Positions 48,288 to 58,172 of a stretch of DNA of 64,000 bases are shown here, piece by piece. The stretch's first letter is position 1, and each line of letters begins with the position of its first letter. The DNA comes from Pelecanus crispus. Its lineage: Eukaryota; Chordata; Aves; Pelecaniformes; Pelecanidae. The position numbers and the translations under genes are program-made. The stretch lies in assembly GCF_030463565.1 (NCBI RefSeq), contig NC_134660.1, positions 2,241,001-2,305,000 on the forward strand. The letters are read 5' to 3'. The notes under the pieces were generated by a model. That model was not told the origin of the DNA and searched no databases. It worked only from the letters and a program-made list of their open reading frames with translations.

Positions 48288-51200
48288 GAGATGCGCCTTT
48301 CGTGCCGGTCCTCCCCTCCCTCGTCTCTCCACCTTTAGCGACATGACTTCTTTTTTTTTTTTTTTTTTTTTTTTTTCCGCCAGAGCAAGGTCTTGTCTGC
48401 ATTTCAGCTGCTGCAAAGCTCCCTGTTGTATTCCTTGCTAAGGCTGCCGGCGGGCGCCCCGTGACTTACTGTAGGGTCCCCACTTGGGTGTCTCGCTGGC
48501 CAAAACCTCTTGCGCTTGGTTAGTGACAAAAAAAAAAAAAAAAAAAAAAAAAAAACAACAAAAAAAAAAACCAACCCCACAGCAAACGGCGGTGAGCTTT
48601 CTGCCCTGAGCCAGCAGACTGGGGGGGGAATTGTTTAAAAATAGGAGGAATGAAACAAACCCAACCATGTGGGAAGAAGGAAATAAAAATAAAATATGTT
48701 TCACAAGCTGGGCACCGGTGCTTCTCAGTGGGGGAAGCACCGGGAAGTGTTCAGGTAGGGCTGGGGGAGAGTCTGGTTCCCAAAGCAATTTCTTTGGGTT
48801 TTTTTCTGCCCCCCCCCCCCAATCCCCTTTGAAAAATAAAAATTAAAAAAAGGAGAAAGAAAGAAATGGGGAATATATTGATGCAGAGGCACCTGAATCA
48901 GTTTTCCTGGCTGTGGAGACCCAGGATGTGGCACTGGCTTGTCCTCAATTTATCCGAAATCACTTTCTTTCCATGAAGCATCCAGCTGTCCCTCTCCTCC
49001 GGCTCCGCTCCGGGGCTGTGAGCCCTGCCTGGGCGGCTCCGGGGCCAGGTCCTGTCTCTTTTGAGGGTAGCCTTAGTAAATTGGCTTTTGTGAAGGGTCT
49101 CTTTGGGTTTTGTATCTCTCCTGCCAGAACTTTGCAGTGGGAATCGTCTTTTTTTTTTCTTCCCCTCTTTTTTTTTTTTTTTTTTTTTTTAAAAGAGCCG
49201 AAGAGAACACCTCACTTAAAAATATGTATTTCTTTGTAATTCGTAACTTCCAAAACACTTTAAGAATTAAAGAAAAAAGGGAAAAAAAAAAAAAAAATCA
49301 ACTTGTGGTGGGGAATTGCCACCAGGTAGGAGCGTCTTTTGTACCTGGCATCCTTCTGGGCTGGCGTTGCGTGTCCTGCCGGGGGTCGGTCGGGCTCCCC
49401 AAGCAGCATCTCAGTACTTTGAGGCTTATCAGGCGTTAATGTATCATTTCTATAAGCATATATATTTTTGTTGTTGTCAAGGAAGTATTTACGATGAATT
49501 TTCTCCTCCCGTAGAAAGTTGCGATGTTGTCCATTTCAATGAGTTAAACAAAAGAGATGAATAAAACAAAGGTACATACTTACGAGCTTTTTTTCCTGAG
49601 TAGGCCTTTCCTATGGAAAACATAGAGTTCTTCTTTTAATTTTAGAGATGACGGTGTTCTGAAGTGTTAAACGGGTGGGAGGCCGGGGAGCCGAGAGACC
49701 TTCTTGCTACTAACAGGATTTGATTTCATTTCTTTTTATACAGAGAGATAAATTTAAAAAAAAAAAAAAAAGCACCTGAAGAAGTGGTGCTTCTCTAACT
49801 GGGGAAAACCTGCCTTATGCAGCCAGACCCGTGGCTGTACCCAGCAGCTTTGCTGTGGGAGGAAGGAGGGGAGAGAAAATAAATACATATATATATATAT
49901 ATACACACACTGCTGGTAATGTGCAAGGCCCCTGCGTGAGCAGGGAGCAGCGGCTCTCGTAGCGTTGAGTCAGCACCGAGGAGTGACACTGTTTGCAAAA
50001 TTCCAAGTGTAAATTTGATGGGTTTTGTTCTGTTTGGGTTTGGTTTTTGGTTTTTTTTTAAATTGCCAGTTCATGCCTGGTGTGCAGAAAAAAAAAAAAA
50101 AGAGAAGTTCTGTAAGATGCAGAGTGCACTAAATAAACCAGTCACCTCTTGAGGGGTTTTTTAATTTCTATTTTTTTTTTTTTTTTTCTTTCCACCATGC
50201 AGCTGCCAGCTCTGGGCCGTGGTGGAGCTTTTGTTGTTGTTGTTGTTGTTCTGGCTTTTCTTCCTGAGCCCATCCAATTTGGAAGGAAAAGTCATGTTCC
50301 AGTGCTGAATCCTCTTAGGAGGCCGATGCCTATTTATTGTCTTTCCAAATTGGCAAATCCCTGGAAAAGCCTGCCCGGGAGCGAGCGGTCCTTAAACCGG
50401 CACCGCAGCCCTGACCTCGCAGGCTCTGCCCGCTCCTCGTGCCGCTGCCCCCCCGGTTTTGGGGTCCCACTCGTCGGCGCAGTCTGGGGTTGCCTGTCCC
50501 AGCTTTCGCAAAAGCAAAGCCGGTGCCGGCGTCCGTCGGCGCGGTGCCGGTGCCGCCGGGTCCCCGCCGGCCCCGCGGGGCTCTGGGTCTCTCCAGCCGG
50601 CCCCGCGGCCACGCTTCTCTGGCACCGGTTCCTTTTGCGGCAGGGGCTGAAAATAACGCTGAGGACCTCGGAGGTAACGGCGACCGCGAGGGTGGGCGCC
50701 CGTCCCTCTGTCCCAGCTCAAGCAAAGGACAGACGGACGGGGCTTCTGTCCCTTGCCCTGGGTGGCCGATGGCATCTGCCACGCCAGGATGTGGCTCCTG
50801 CAGAAGCTGGTTTCACCCTTCCCTTGTCCGAGCCCGCCGACCACCCCGGCGAGCTTTGGGCAGAGCCGCGGCGCTGGCAGGGGCCGCTGCGCCATCTCCA
50901 GTGGCTTTTCTTAACTGGTCCCAGTAAGGAGGCTTCCAATGCCTGCACAGGCAAAGGGAGCACGCGGGGGCCGGGGGGGACCAGCCTGGCCAGGCCACGG
51001 CCCCCCGTCGCAGGGCTGGGGGCTGCGGGGCCGCTCGCGTCCCCCCCATCCCTGCCAGCAGCTCTTCGTTTCCTTTTTTTTTTTTTTTTTCCTTTTTTTT
51101 AAAGGGTCTCTGTACAAAGAAGACAAAAGGATTTACTGGGGGGGGGGGGGGGGGGGAACGTATGCGTTAAAAGGATGTAAAATGTGGTGCAGGTTACAGG

Positions 51201-51500
51201 CAAGTCATTAGATGGCAATTCGCCCCTCCTTTCTTCCTCCACACGGATCGGTTTTGGGTTTAATGCCAATGTCTAACACGCTGTAGCCAGTTACCCAGCA
51301 GAGAAGCGTCTGGTAAGACTCTTACTGTACCTCTCCTGAGTTTCGTTTTGAGACTGAGCGCGCCTTTTTTTGGTTGTACCTTTGTCTCTGTACAGATATT
51401 TTGTAATATATTAAATTTTTTCTTTTCAGTTTATAAAAATGGAAAAGTGGAGATTGGAAAATTAAATATTTCCTGTTACTGTATTGCCTTTTGCTCCATT
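48288..51500 (+). other. CDK12: CDK12 3'UTR
   Basis: About 3.2 kb following the stop. It has paired long T and A tracts (T 48350-48376 with A 48528-48556; T 49171-49190 with A 49279-49297), a TA/CA microsatellite (49886-49910), a GC-rich block (about 50380-51060), a G-run (51140-51157), and an AT-rich terminal segment that looks conserved. AATAAA hexamers occur near 48681, 49563, 49877 and 50131. The end is inferred from the two ATTAAA signals at 51410 and 51461. The 317-codon frame at 50149-51102 begins in a homopolymer and is not credible as a gene. Confidence 0.65.
51410..51466 (+). terminator. CDK12: Candidate CDK12 distal poly(A) signals (two ATTAAA)
   Basis: ATTAAA at 51410-51415 and again at 51461-51466, within the last AT-rich stretch before the sequence becomes GC-rich intergenic DNA. 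Cleavage would be near 51430 or 51480-51500. Confidence 0.5.
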
Positions 51501-54349
51501 GCACTGAATTATTGCGCTGCTTGCTGTAGCCTTTGCAAATTACACGGTAACTGCGTGTTCTTTTTTCCCTCCTCGTCCTGCCCTCCCCGGTGCTGTCGCT
51601 TGGTGCCCGGTGGTGCCGGTAAAGCGAGCTCGGCCCTGGTGCCGGACCGGTGAGGGTGGCCGGGATTTGGCACCGCCAGCCCTCTGCCCTGCGAGGCTGC
51701 AGCCGTCTGTAAGCCCCCGAATTCCCCTCTGCGACGTGGGAGCAGGGCCAAGCCCTCGTTAGCCCCTGGGGTGCCGCCCGGCTCTGATGGGTGCCGGTGT
51801 CCGGCCGGGTGGGCGATGCCAGAGCTGGAGCGTGGGGGCTGCTTCGTTTCCGGTGGGAGTAGGAAGGGTGAAAGCTTGGAGCTGAAGGAAAGCCAGGAGA
51901 CGGTGCCCTGGGGGCCAGAAAGGGAAGAGCTGGGAGCCAGAAAGGGAAGAGGTGGGGGTCAGAAAGGGAAGAGGTGGGGGCCAGAAAGGGAAGAGGTGGG
52001 GGCCAGAAAGGGAAGAGGTACGGTTAAGGTTCATCTCCAAGCCTTCCCCCAGCTCCTGGCAGCCCCTCGGGCTCTGCAGAAGCCCCCGGGGTGCTTTGGG
52101 GGACAGATCCTGCTCCAGCCCTGAGCGGCGAGGGCACGAGGAGGGAGCCGTGGCCGTGGCGGGGGTCTGTGGCCTCCATCCATCTCCCTTCCTCGGCTGT
52201 TTCTCCAGGCTGGTCCCGGCTCCAGCCTGGCTCCTTGGGGGGCTGGAGGAGGCTTTGCCCCAGCCCTCGGGCACGGGAAGGGGCAGGATCCGTGGCCGGG
52301 GCAGATGTGGAGGGGGCAGGCGGCGGCCGGTCGGGCTCCGTTTGCTCCCCAGCATCACCCTCCGATGGGGCGAGGCGCGGGCAGACCCTCGCTCGCTTCT
52401 TTTGGTGACCCTGCCAGGGGCGGGTGGGCAGCTCCAGCCACCCCCGTGCCGGCGGTGGGCGAGCAGAGAGCACCGGGCAGGGCACGGCGAGGGGGGTGCC
52501 GGTTGCGGGGGGGGGGCTGCGGGTCTCGGTGCGGGGCTCCCCGCGCGATGGGGGTCCCCGCACCGTGGCTGTGCCTCCCGTAGAGCCCAGCCGTCGTCTC
52601 CCGTTCCAGCCCCGGCTTTCTTGCTCTCCTTTCGCCTGGTTTGGCATCCCTGCCGCTGACACATCTTAAAATATATCCCTGTGCAGATGGTGGGGGGGGC
52701 GGAGGCGGCCGCAGCGCCGGGTGCTTTACTCTGCCTTTGAAAGCAGGAGCGAGCCTGCGAGCAGCCCAACCTGGCCGCCCGGCCGCCCTCCTCCTGATTT
52801 ATTAGCGGGGCAGCTGGGAGCCGTGCAGTCGGCTGGGTAGCTAATCCATCCTCCTGGTCCCTGCCCGGGGCGGGAGGCGGCCGGGCTGCTCCGCTCGGCT
52901 CTGGGGCCTGGCCCTGGCACGGCAGAAGGGACCCAGCCCAGGCACGACGCCGGCTCACGACATTCCGCCATGGCCCACGACGTTCCGCCGTGGCCCACCT
53001 CCCCGCTGCGGGCAGACAAAGCCTCTGGGTAGCCACGGCCGGCCCCGCGCCGGCCCCGCTCCCGCGGCATCCCGCTCGCCGCCTCCACCCTGTCCCGCGG
53101 TGACCAAGGCGTTTTATTCTATTTAATTTATTTTTGCATTGAACTTCCCTGGCAGCAGCTGCCGTGCCAAATGGCCGGGGGCTGCGTGGCGCTCGCGGAG
53201 CCGACGCTGTAAATCTCCGGCGCTCGCCTCTTCCCCGTTGGGTTACGCTCGGCAGAGCCACAGCTCTCACGGCTGCTGGATCCCACCAAATCCTGCCTCC
53301 TCACGGTGCCGTCGCCTGGCCCGAGCCGGGGGATCCGGCACAGCCCTCGTGCTCCCGCGTCCCCCGGGCAGCTCTCCCACTCATCCCGGCACGGGCGGCG
53401 CGGTGGTGGCGTGGTTGGGCTCCACGCGTGCCCGTGGGCAGCGGCCGCCGGCACATCCCGGCACCGCGGACGTCGCCCTCGGTAGCACGGTGAGCCCGGC
53501 ACGTGCTCGGTGCTCGTCCGGGCATGGTGGTGGAGATGGACCGGCAAGGGCTTGCGGAGGAGGAGGAAGAGGAGCAGGGGCCTTCCCGCGAAGGCTGCGA
53601 GAGCTCGGCGCTGCCGATCACCGTGGAGCAGCCTCACCCCGCCGAGGTGCTGCCCGCCTGGAGAGTCCGGTGCCGCTGGACTTTTCCACCTGGAGCGGGC
53701 GCAGCCGTCGCTCCACGGATCCAGGCGGTGGGGATGAGCCGCATCGGAGCACGGTGAAACCCGCGCAGCGGCGCAGCACGGCTCGCCGTTGCCGTTCGGT
53801 GATCCCAAGGCATCGGTTGCTCTCTGCAAACCAAAGCGAGCGTGCCGGCTGCTCTTCCCCTGCCTCAGTTTCCCCACCTGCAAAACCAGCTCTTGCAACC
53901 GCTGTGCGAGCGCGTACATCCGCCCGCTCACGCGTGTCCGTGCGCCCCAGGTGCGCGCACATGCATGGACACGCGTGTGCGCGCCCCTGGGGCGCACGCA
54001 CATGCGTGTTCACGCGTGTGCGTGGACGCCAGTCACCAGGTGTCGCTCTCGGCACGGCCACCACCTCCCACCGCGTCCCCATCCTCCTCCCCGGCTATAT
54101 TTGTCCTTCCAGCTGCTCCGGCTGTCGGTATTAAAGGTTTTTCTTGCAATTTAGACATTTCCTTCCAAAAAATCCTTTCACACCTTTCCTTGGCATTTGG
54201 GGAGGGGGGAAATTAAAGGATTGGAAAGGAGGGGGTGGGATAAAACCACTAAAAAAATGTGGAGGTGTTGGAGGCCACGATGTGCCGGGGATGGAGGCGG
54301 GTGTTGGGGCTGGTTTTTTTTGGGGGAGTGAAGGATGGGTGTGTGAGCC
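51501..54349. other. Intergenic GC-rich region without a supported gene
   Basis: This is GC-rich sequence with several long open frames on both strands that have no family resemblance and unlikely composition. It holds a 22-bp repeat (51911-52018), a TTTATTAGCG motif at 52798-52807, an AT-rich patch at about 53107-53180 near CAGCTG and CAAATG-type sites, and a purine-pyrimidine alternating palindrome (about 53930-54030). In other vertebrates NEUROD2 follows CDK12; I see no bHLH sequence here. Confidence 0.7.
51911..52018. repeat. 22-bp minisatellite, about 5 copies
   Basis: The purine-rich unit ccagaaagggaagaggtggg plus two more bases recurs about five times, in variants such as gagctgggagccagaaaggg and ggggtcagaaagggaagagg. 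The plus strand is almost entirely purine, so a triplex (H-DNA) is possible. Confidence 0.85.
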
Positions 54350-57300
54350 CCGGTGCTTTCCATCCCGTGGGATCCAGCACCTTCCATGAGCCCCAGCACT
54401 TTCCATCCCGTTGGATCCAGCGCCTTCCGTGAGCCCCGGCGCTTTCCATCCCGTGCCATCCAGCGCCTTCCGTGAGCCCCGGCGCTTTCCATCCCGTGGC
54501 ATCCAGCGCCTTCCGTGAGCCCCGGCGCTTTCCATCCCGTGCCATCCAGCGCTTTCCGTGAGCCCCAGCACTTTCCATCCCGTGCCATCCAGCACTTTCC
54601 GTGAGCCCCGGCGCTTTCCATCCCGTGCCATCCAGCGCCTTCTGTGAGCCCCGGCGCTTTCCATCCCGTGGGATCCAGCGCCTTCTGTGAGCCCCGGCGC
54701 TTTCCATCCCGTGGCATCCAGCACTTTCCGTGAGCCCCGGCGCTTTCCATCCCGTGGGATCCAGCACTTTCCGTGAGCCCCGGCGCTTTCCATCCCGTGC
54801 CATCCAGCGCCTTCCGTGAGCCCCGGCGCTTTCCATCCCGTGGTATCCAGCGCCTTCCATGAGCCCCCGTACTTTCCATCCCGTGGCATCCAGCGCTTTC
54901 CGTGAGCCCCGGCGCTTTCCATCCCGTGGGATCCAGCGCCTTCCGTGAGCCCCGGCGCTTTCCATCCCGTGGCATCCAGCGCCTTCCGTGAGCCCCGGCG
55001 CTTTCCATCCCGTGCCATCCAGCGCCTTCCATGAGCCCCGGCGCTTTCCATCCCGTGGGATTCAGCACCTTCCGTGAGCCCCAGCACTTTCCATCCCGTT
55101 GGATCCAGCGCCTTCCGTGAGCCCCGGCGCTTTCCATCCCGTGGCATCCAGCGCCTTCCATGAGCCCCGGCGCTTTCCATCCCGTGGCATCCAGCGCCTT
55201 CCATGAGCCCCGGCGCTTTCCATCCCGTGGGATCCAGCACCTTCCGTGAGCCCCGGCGCTTTCCATCCCGTGGCATCCAGCACTTTCCGTGAGCCCCGGC
55301 GCTTTCCATCCCGTGGCATCCAGCACTTTCCGTGAGCCCCGGCGCTTTCCATCCCTTGGGATCCAGTGCTTTCCATGAGCCCTGGCGCTTTCCATCCCGT
55401 GGCATCCAGCGCCTTCCATGAGCCCCGGCACTTTCCATCCCGTGGCATCCAGCGCCTTCCGTGAATCCTGGCACTTTCCATCCCGTGGCATCCAGCGCCT
55501 TCCGTGAGCCCCGGCGCTTTCCATCCCGTGCCATCCAGCGCCTTCCGTGAGCCCCGGCGCTTTCCATCCCGTGGCATCCAGCGCTTTCCATGAGCCCCGG
55601 CGCTTTCCATCCCGTGCCATCCAGCGCCTTCCGTGAATCCCGGCACTTTCCATCCCGTGGCATCCAGCGCCTTCCATGAGCCCCGGCGCTTTCCATCCCG
55701 TGGCATCCAGCGCCTTCCGTGAGCCCCGGCGCTTTCCATCCCGTGGGATCCAGCACCTTCCGTGAGCCCCGGCGCTTTCCATCCCGTGGCATCCAGCACT
55801 TTCCGTGAGCCCCGGCGCTTTCCATCCCGTGGCATCCAGCACTTTCCGTGAGCCCCGGCGCTTTCCATCCCTTGGGATCCAGTGCTTTCCATGAGCCCTG
55901 GCGCTTTCCATCCCGTGGCATCCAGCGCTTTCCGTGAGCCCCAGCACTTTCCATCCCGTGCCATCCAGCACTTTCCGTGAGCCCCGGCGCTTTCCATCCC
56001 GTGCCATCCAGCGCCTTCTGTGAGCCCCGGCGCTTTCCATCCCGTGGGATCCAGCGCCTTCTGTGAGCCCCGGCGCTTTCCATCCCGTGGCATCCAGCAC
56101 TTTCCGTGAGCCCCGGCGCTTTCCATCCCGTGGGATCCAGCACTTTCCGTGAGCCCCGGCGCTTTCCATCCCGTGCCATCCAGCGCCTTCCGTGAGCCCC
56201 GGCGCTTTCCATCCCGTGGTATCCAGCGCCTTCCATGAGCCCCCGTACTTTCCATCCCGTGGCATCCAGCGCTTTCCGTGAGCCCCGGCGCTTTCCATCC
56301 CGTGGGATCCAGCGCCTTCCGTGAGCCCCGGCGCTTTCCATCCCGTGGCATCCAGCGCCTTCCGTGAGCCCCGGCACTTTCCATCCCGTGGTATCCAGCG
56401 CCTTCCGTGAGCCCCCGTACTTTCCATCCCGTGGCATCCAGCGCTTTCCATGAGCCCCGGCGCTTTCCATCCCGTGCCATCCAGCGCCTTCCGTGAATCC
56501 CGGCACTTTCCATCCCGTGGCATCCAGCGCCTTCCATGAGCCCCGGCGCTTTCCATCCCGTGCCATCCAGCGCCTTCCATGAGCCCCGGCGCTTTCCATC
56601 CCGTGGGATTCAGCACCTTCCGTGAGCCCCAGCACTTTCCATCCCGTTGGATCCAGCGCCTTCCGTGAGCCCCGGCGCTTTCCATCCCGTGGCATCCAGC
56701 GCCTTCCATGAGCCCCGGCGCTTTCCATCCCGTGGCATCCAGCGCCTTCCATGAGCCCCGGCGCTTTCCATCCCGTGGGATCCAGCACCTTCCGTGAGCC
56801 CCGGCGCTTTCCATCCCGTGGCATCCAGCACTTTCCGTGAGCCCCGGCGCTTTCCATCCCGTGGCATCCAGCACTTTCCGTGAGCCCCGGCGCTTTCCAT
56901 CCCTTGGGATCCAGTGCTTTCCATGAGCCCTGGCGCTTTCCATCCCGTGGCATCCAGCGCCTTCCATGAGCCCCGGCACTTTCCATCCCGTGGCATCCAG
57001 CGCCTTCCGTGAATCCTGGCACTTTCCATCCCGTGGCATCCAGCGCCTTCCGTGAGCCCCGGCGCTTTCCATCCCGTGCCATCCAGCGCCTTCCGTGAGC
57101 CCCGGCGCTTTCCATCCCGTGGGATCCAGCGCTTTCCATGAGCCCCGGCGCTTTCCATCCCGTGCCATCCAGCGCCTTCCGTGAATCCCGGCACTTTCCA
57201 TCCCGTGGCATCCAGCGCCTTCCATGAGCCCCGGCGCTTTCCATCCCGTGGCATCCAGCGCCTTCCGTGAGCCCCGGCGCTTTCCATCCCGTGGGATCCA

Positions 57301-58172
57301 GCACCTTCCGTGAGCCCCGGCGCTTTCCATCCCGTGGCATCCAGCACTTTCCGTGAGCCCCGGCGCTTTCCATCCCGTGGCATCCAGCACTTTCCGTGAG
57401 CCCCGGCACTTTCCATCCCTTGGGATCCAGTGCTTTCCATGAGCCCTGGCGCTTTCCATCCCGTGGCATCCAGCGCCTTCCATGAGCCCCGGCACTTTCC
57501 ATCCCGTGGCATCCAGCGCCTTCCGTGAATCCCGGCACTTTCCATCCCGTGGCATCCAGCGCCTTCCGTGAGCCCCGGCGCTTTCCATCCCGTGCCATCC
57601 AGCGCCTTCCGTGAGCCCCGGCGCTTTCCATCCCGTGGCATCCAGCGCTTTCCATGAGCCCCGGCGCTTTCCATCCCGTGCCATCCAGCGCCTTCCGTGA
57701 ATCCCGGCACTTTCCATCCCGTGGCATCCAGCGCCTTCCATGAGCCCCGGCGCTTTCCATCCCGTGGCATCCAGCGCCTTCCGTGAGCCCCGGCGCTTTC
57801 CATCCCGTGGGATCCAGCACCTTCCGTGAGCCCCGGTGCTTTCCATCCCGTGGCATCCAGCACTTTCCGTGAGCCCCGGCGCTTTCCATCCCGTGGCATC
57901 CAGCACTTTCCGTGAGCCCCGGCGCTTTCCATCCCTTGGGATCCAGTGCTTTCCATGAGCCCTGGCGCTTTCCATCCCGTGGCATCCAGCGCCTTCCATG
58001 AGCCCCGGCACTTTCCATCCCGTGGCATCCAGCGCCTTCCATGAATCCTGGCACTTTCCATCCCGTGGCATCCAGCGCCTTCCGTGAGCCCCGGCGCTTT
58101 CCATCCCGTGCCATCCAGCGCCTTCCGTGAGCCCCGGCGCTTTCCATCCCGTGCCATCCAGCGCCTTCCGTG
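54350..58172. repeat. 43-bp minisatellite, about 89 copies, with 516-bp higher-order repeat
   Basis: The 43-bp unit (it includes ccatcccgtggcatccagcg and ccttccgtgagccccggcgc) repeats without interruption for 3.8 kb. A marker variant cccttgggatccagtgcttt recurs at 55353, 55869, 56901, 57417 and 57933; the spacings are 516, 1032, 516 and 516, so twelve units form a higher-order repeat. A second block of about 440 bp (from about 54546) is copied at about 55922, 1376 bp (32 units) away, and interrupts the 516-bp register. Because 43 is not a multiple of 3 and the unit has no minus-strand stop in any frame, all three minus frames stay open, giving overlapping frames above 1400 codons. I do not consider these genes. 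Confidence 0.96.

Noticed and set aside
50149..51102. 317-codon plus-strand open frame
   Set aside because: Lies inside the CDK12 3'UTR, begins in a T homopolymer (poly-Phe) and a GTT repeat (poly-Val), and ends in a poly-Phe run.
51759..53270. Minus-strand 503-codon open frame
   Set aside because: GC-driven Pro/Arg/Ala/Gly composition, runs through the 22-bp repeat, no recognisable domain and no neighbouring splice or promoter logic. It would need transcript evidence.
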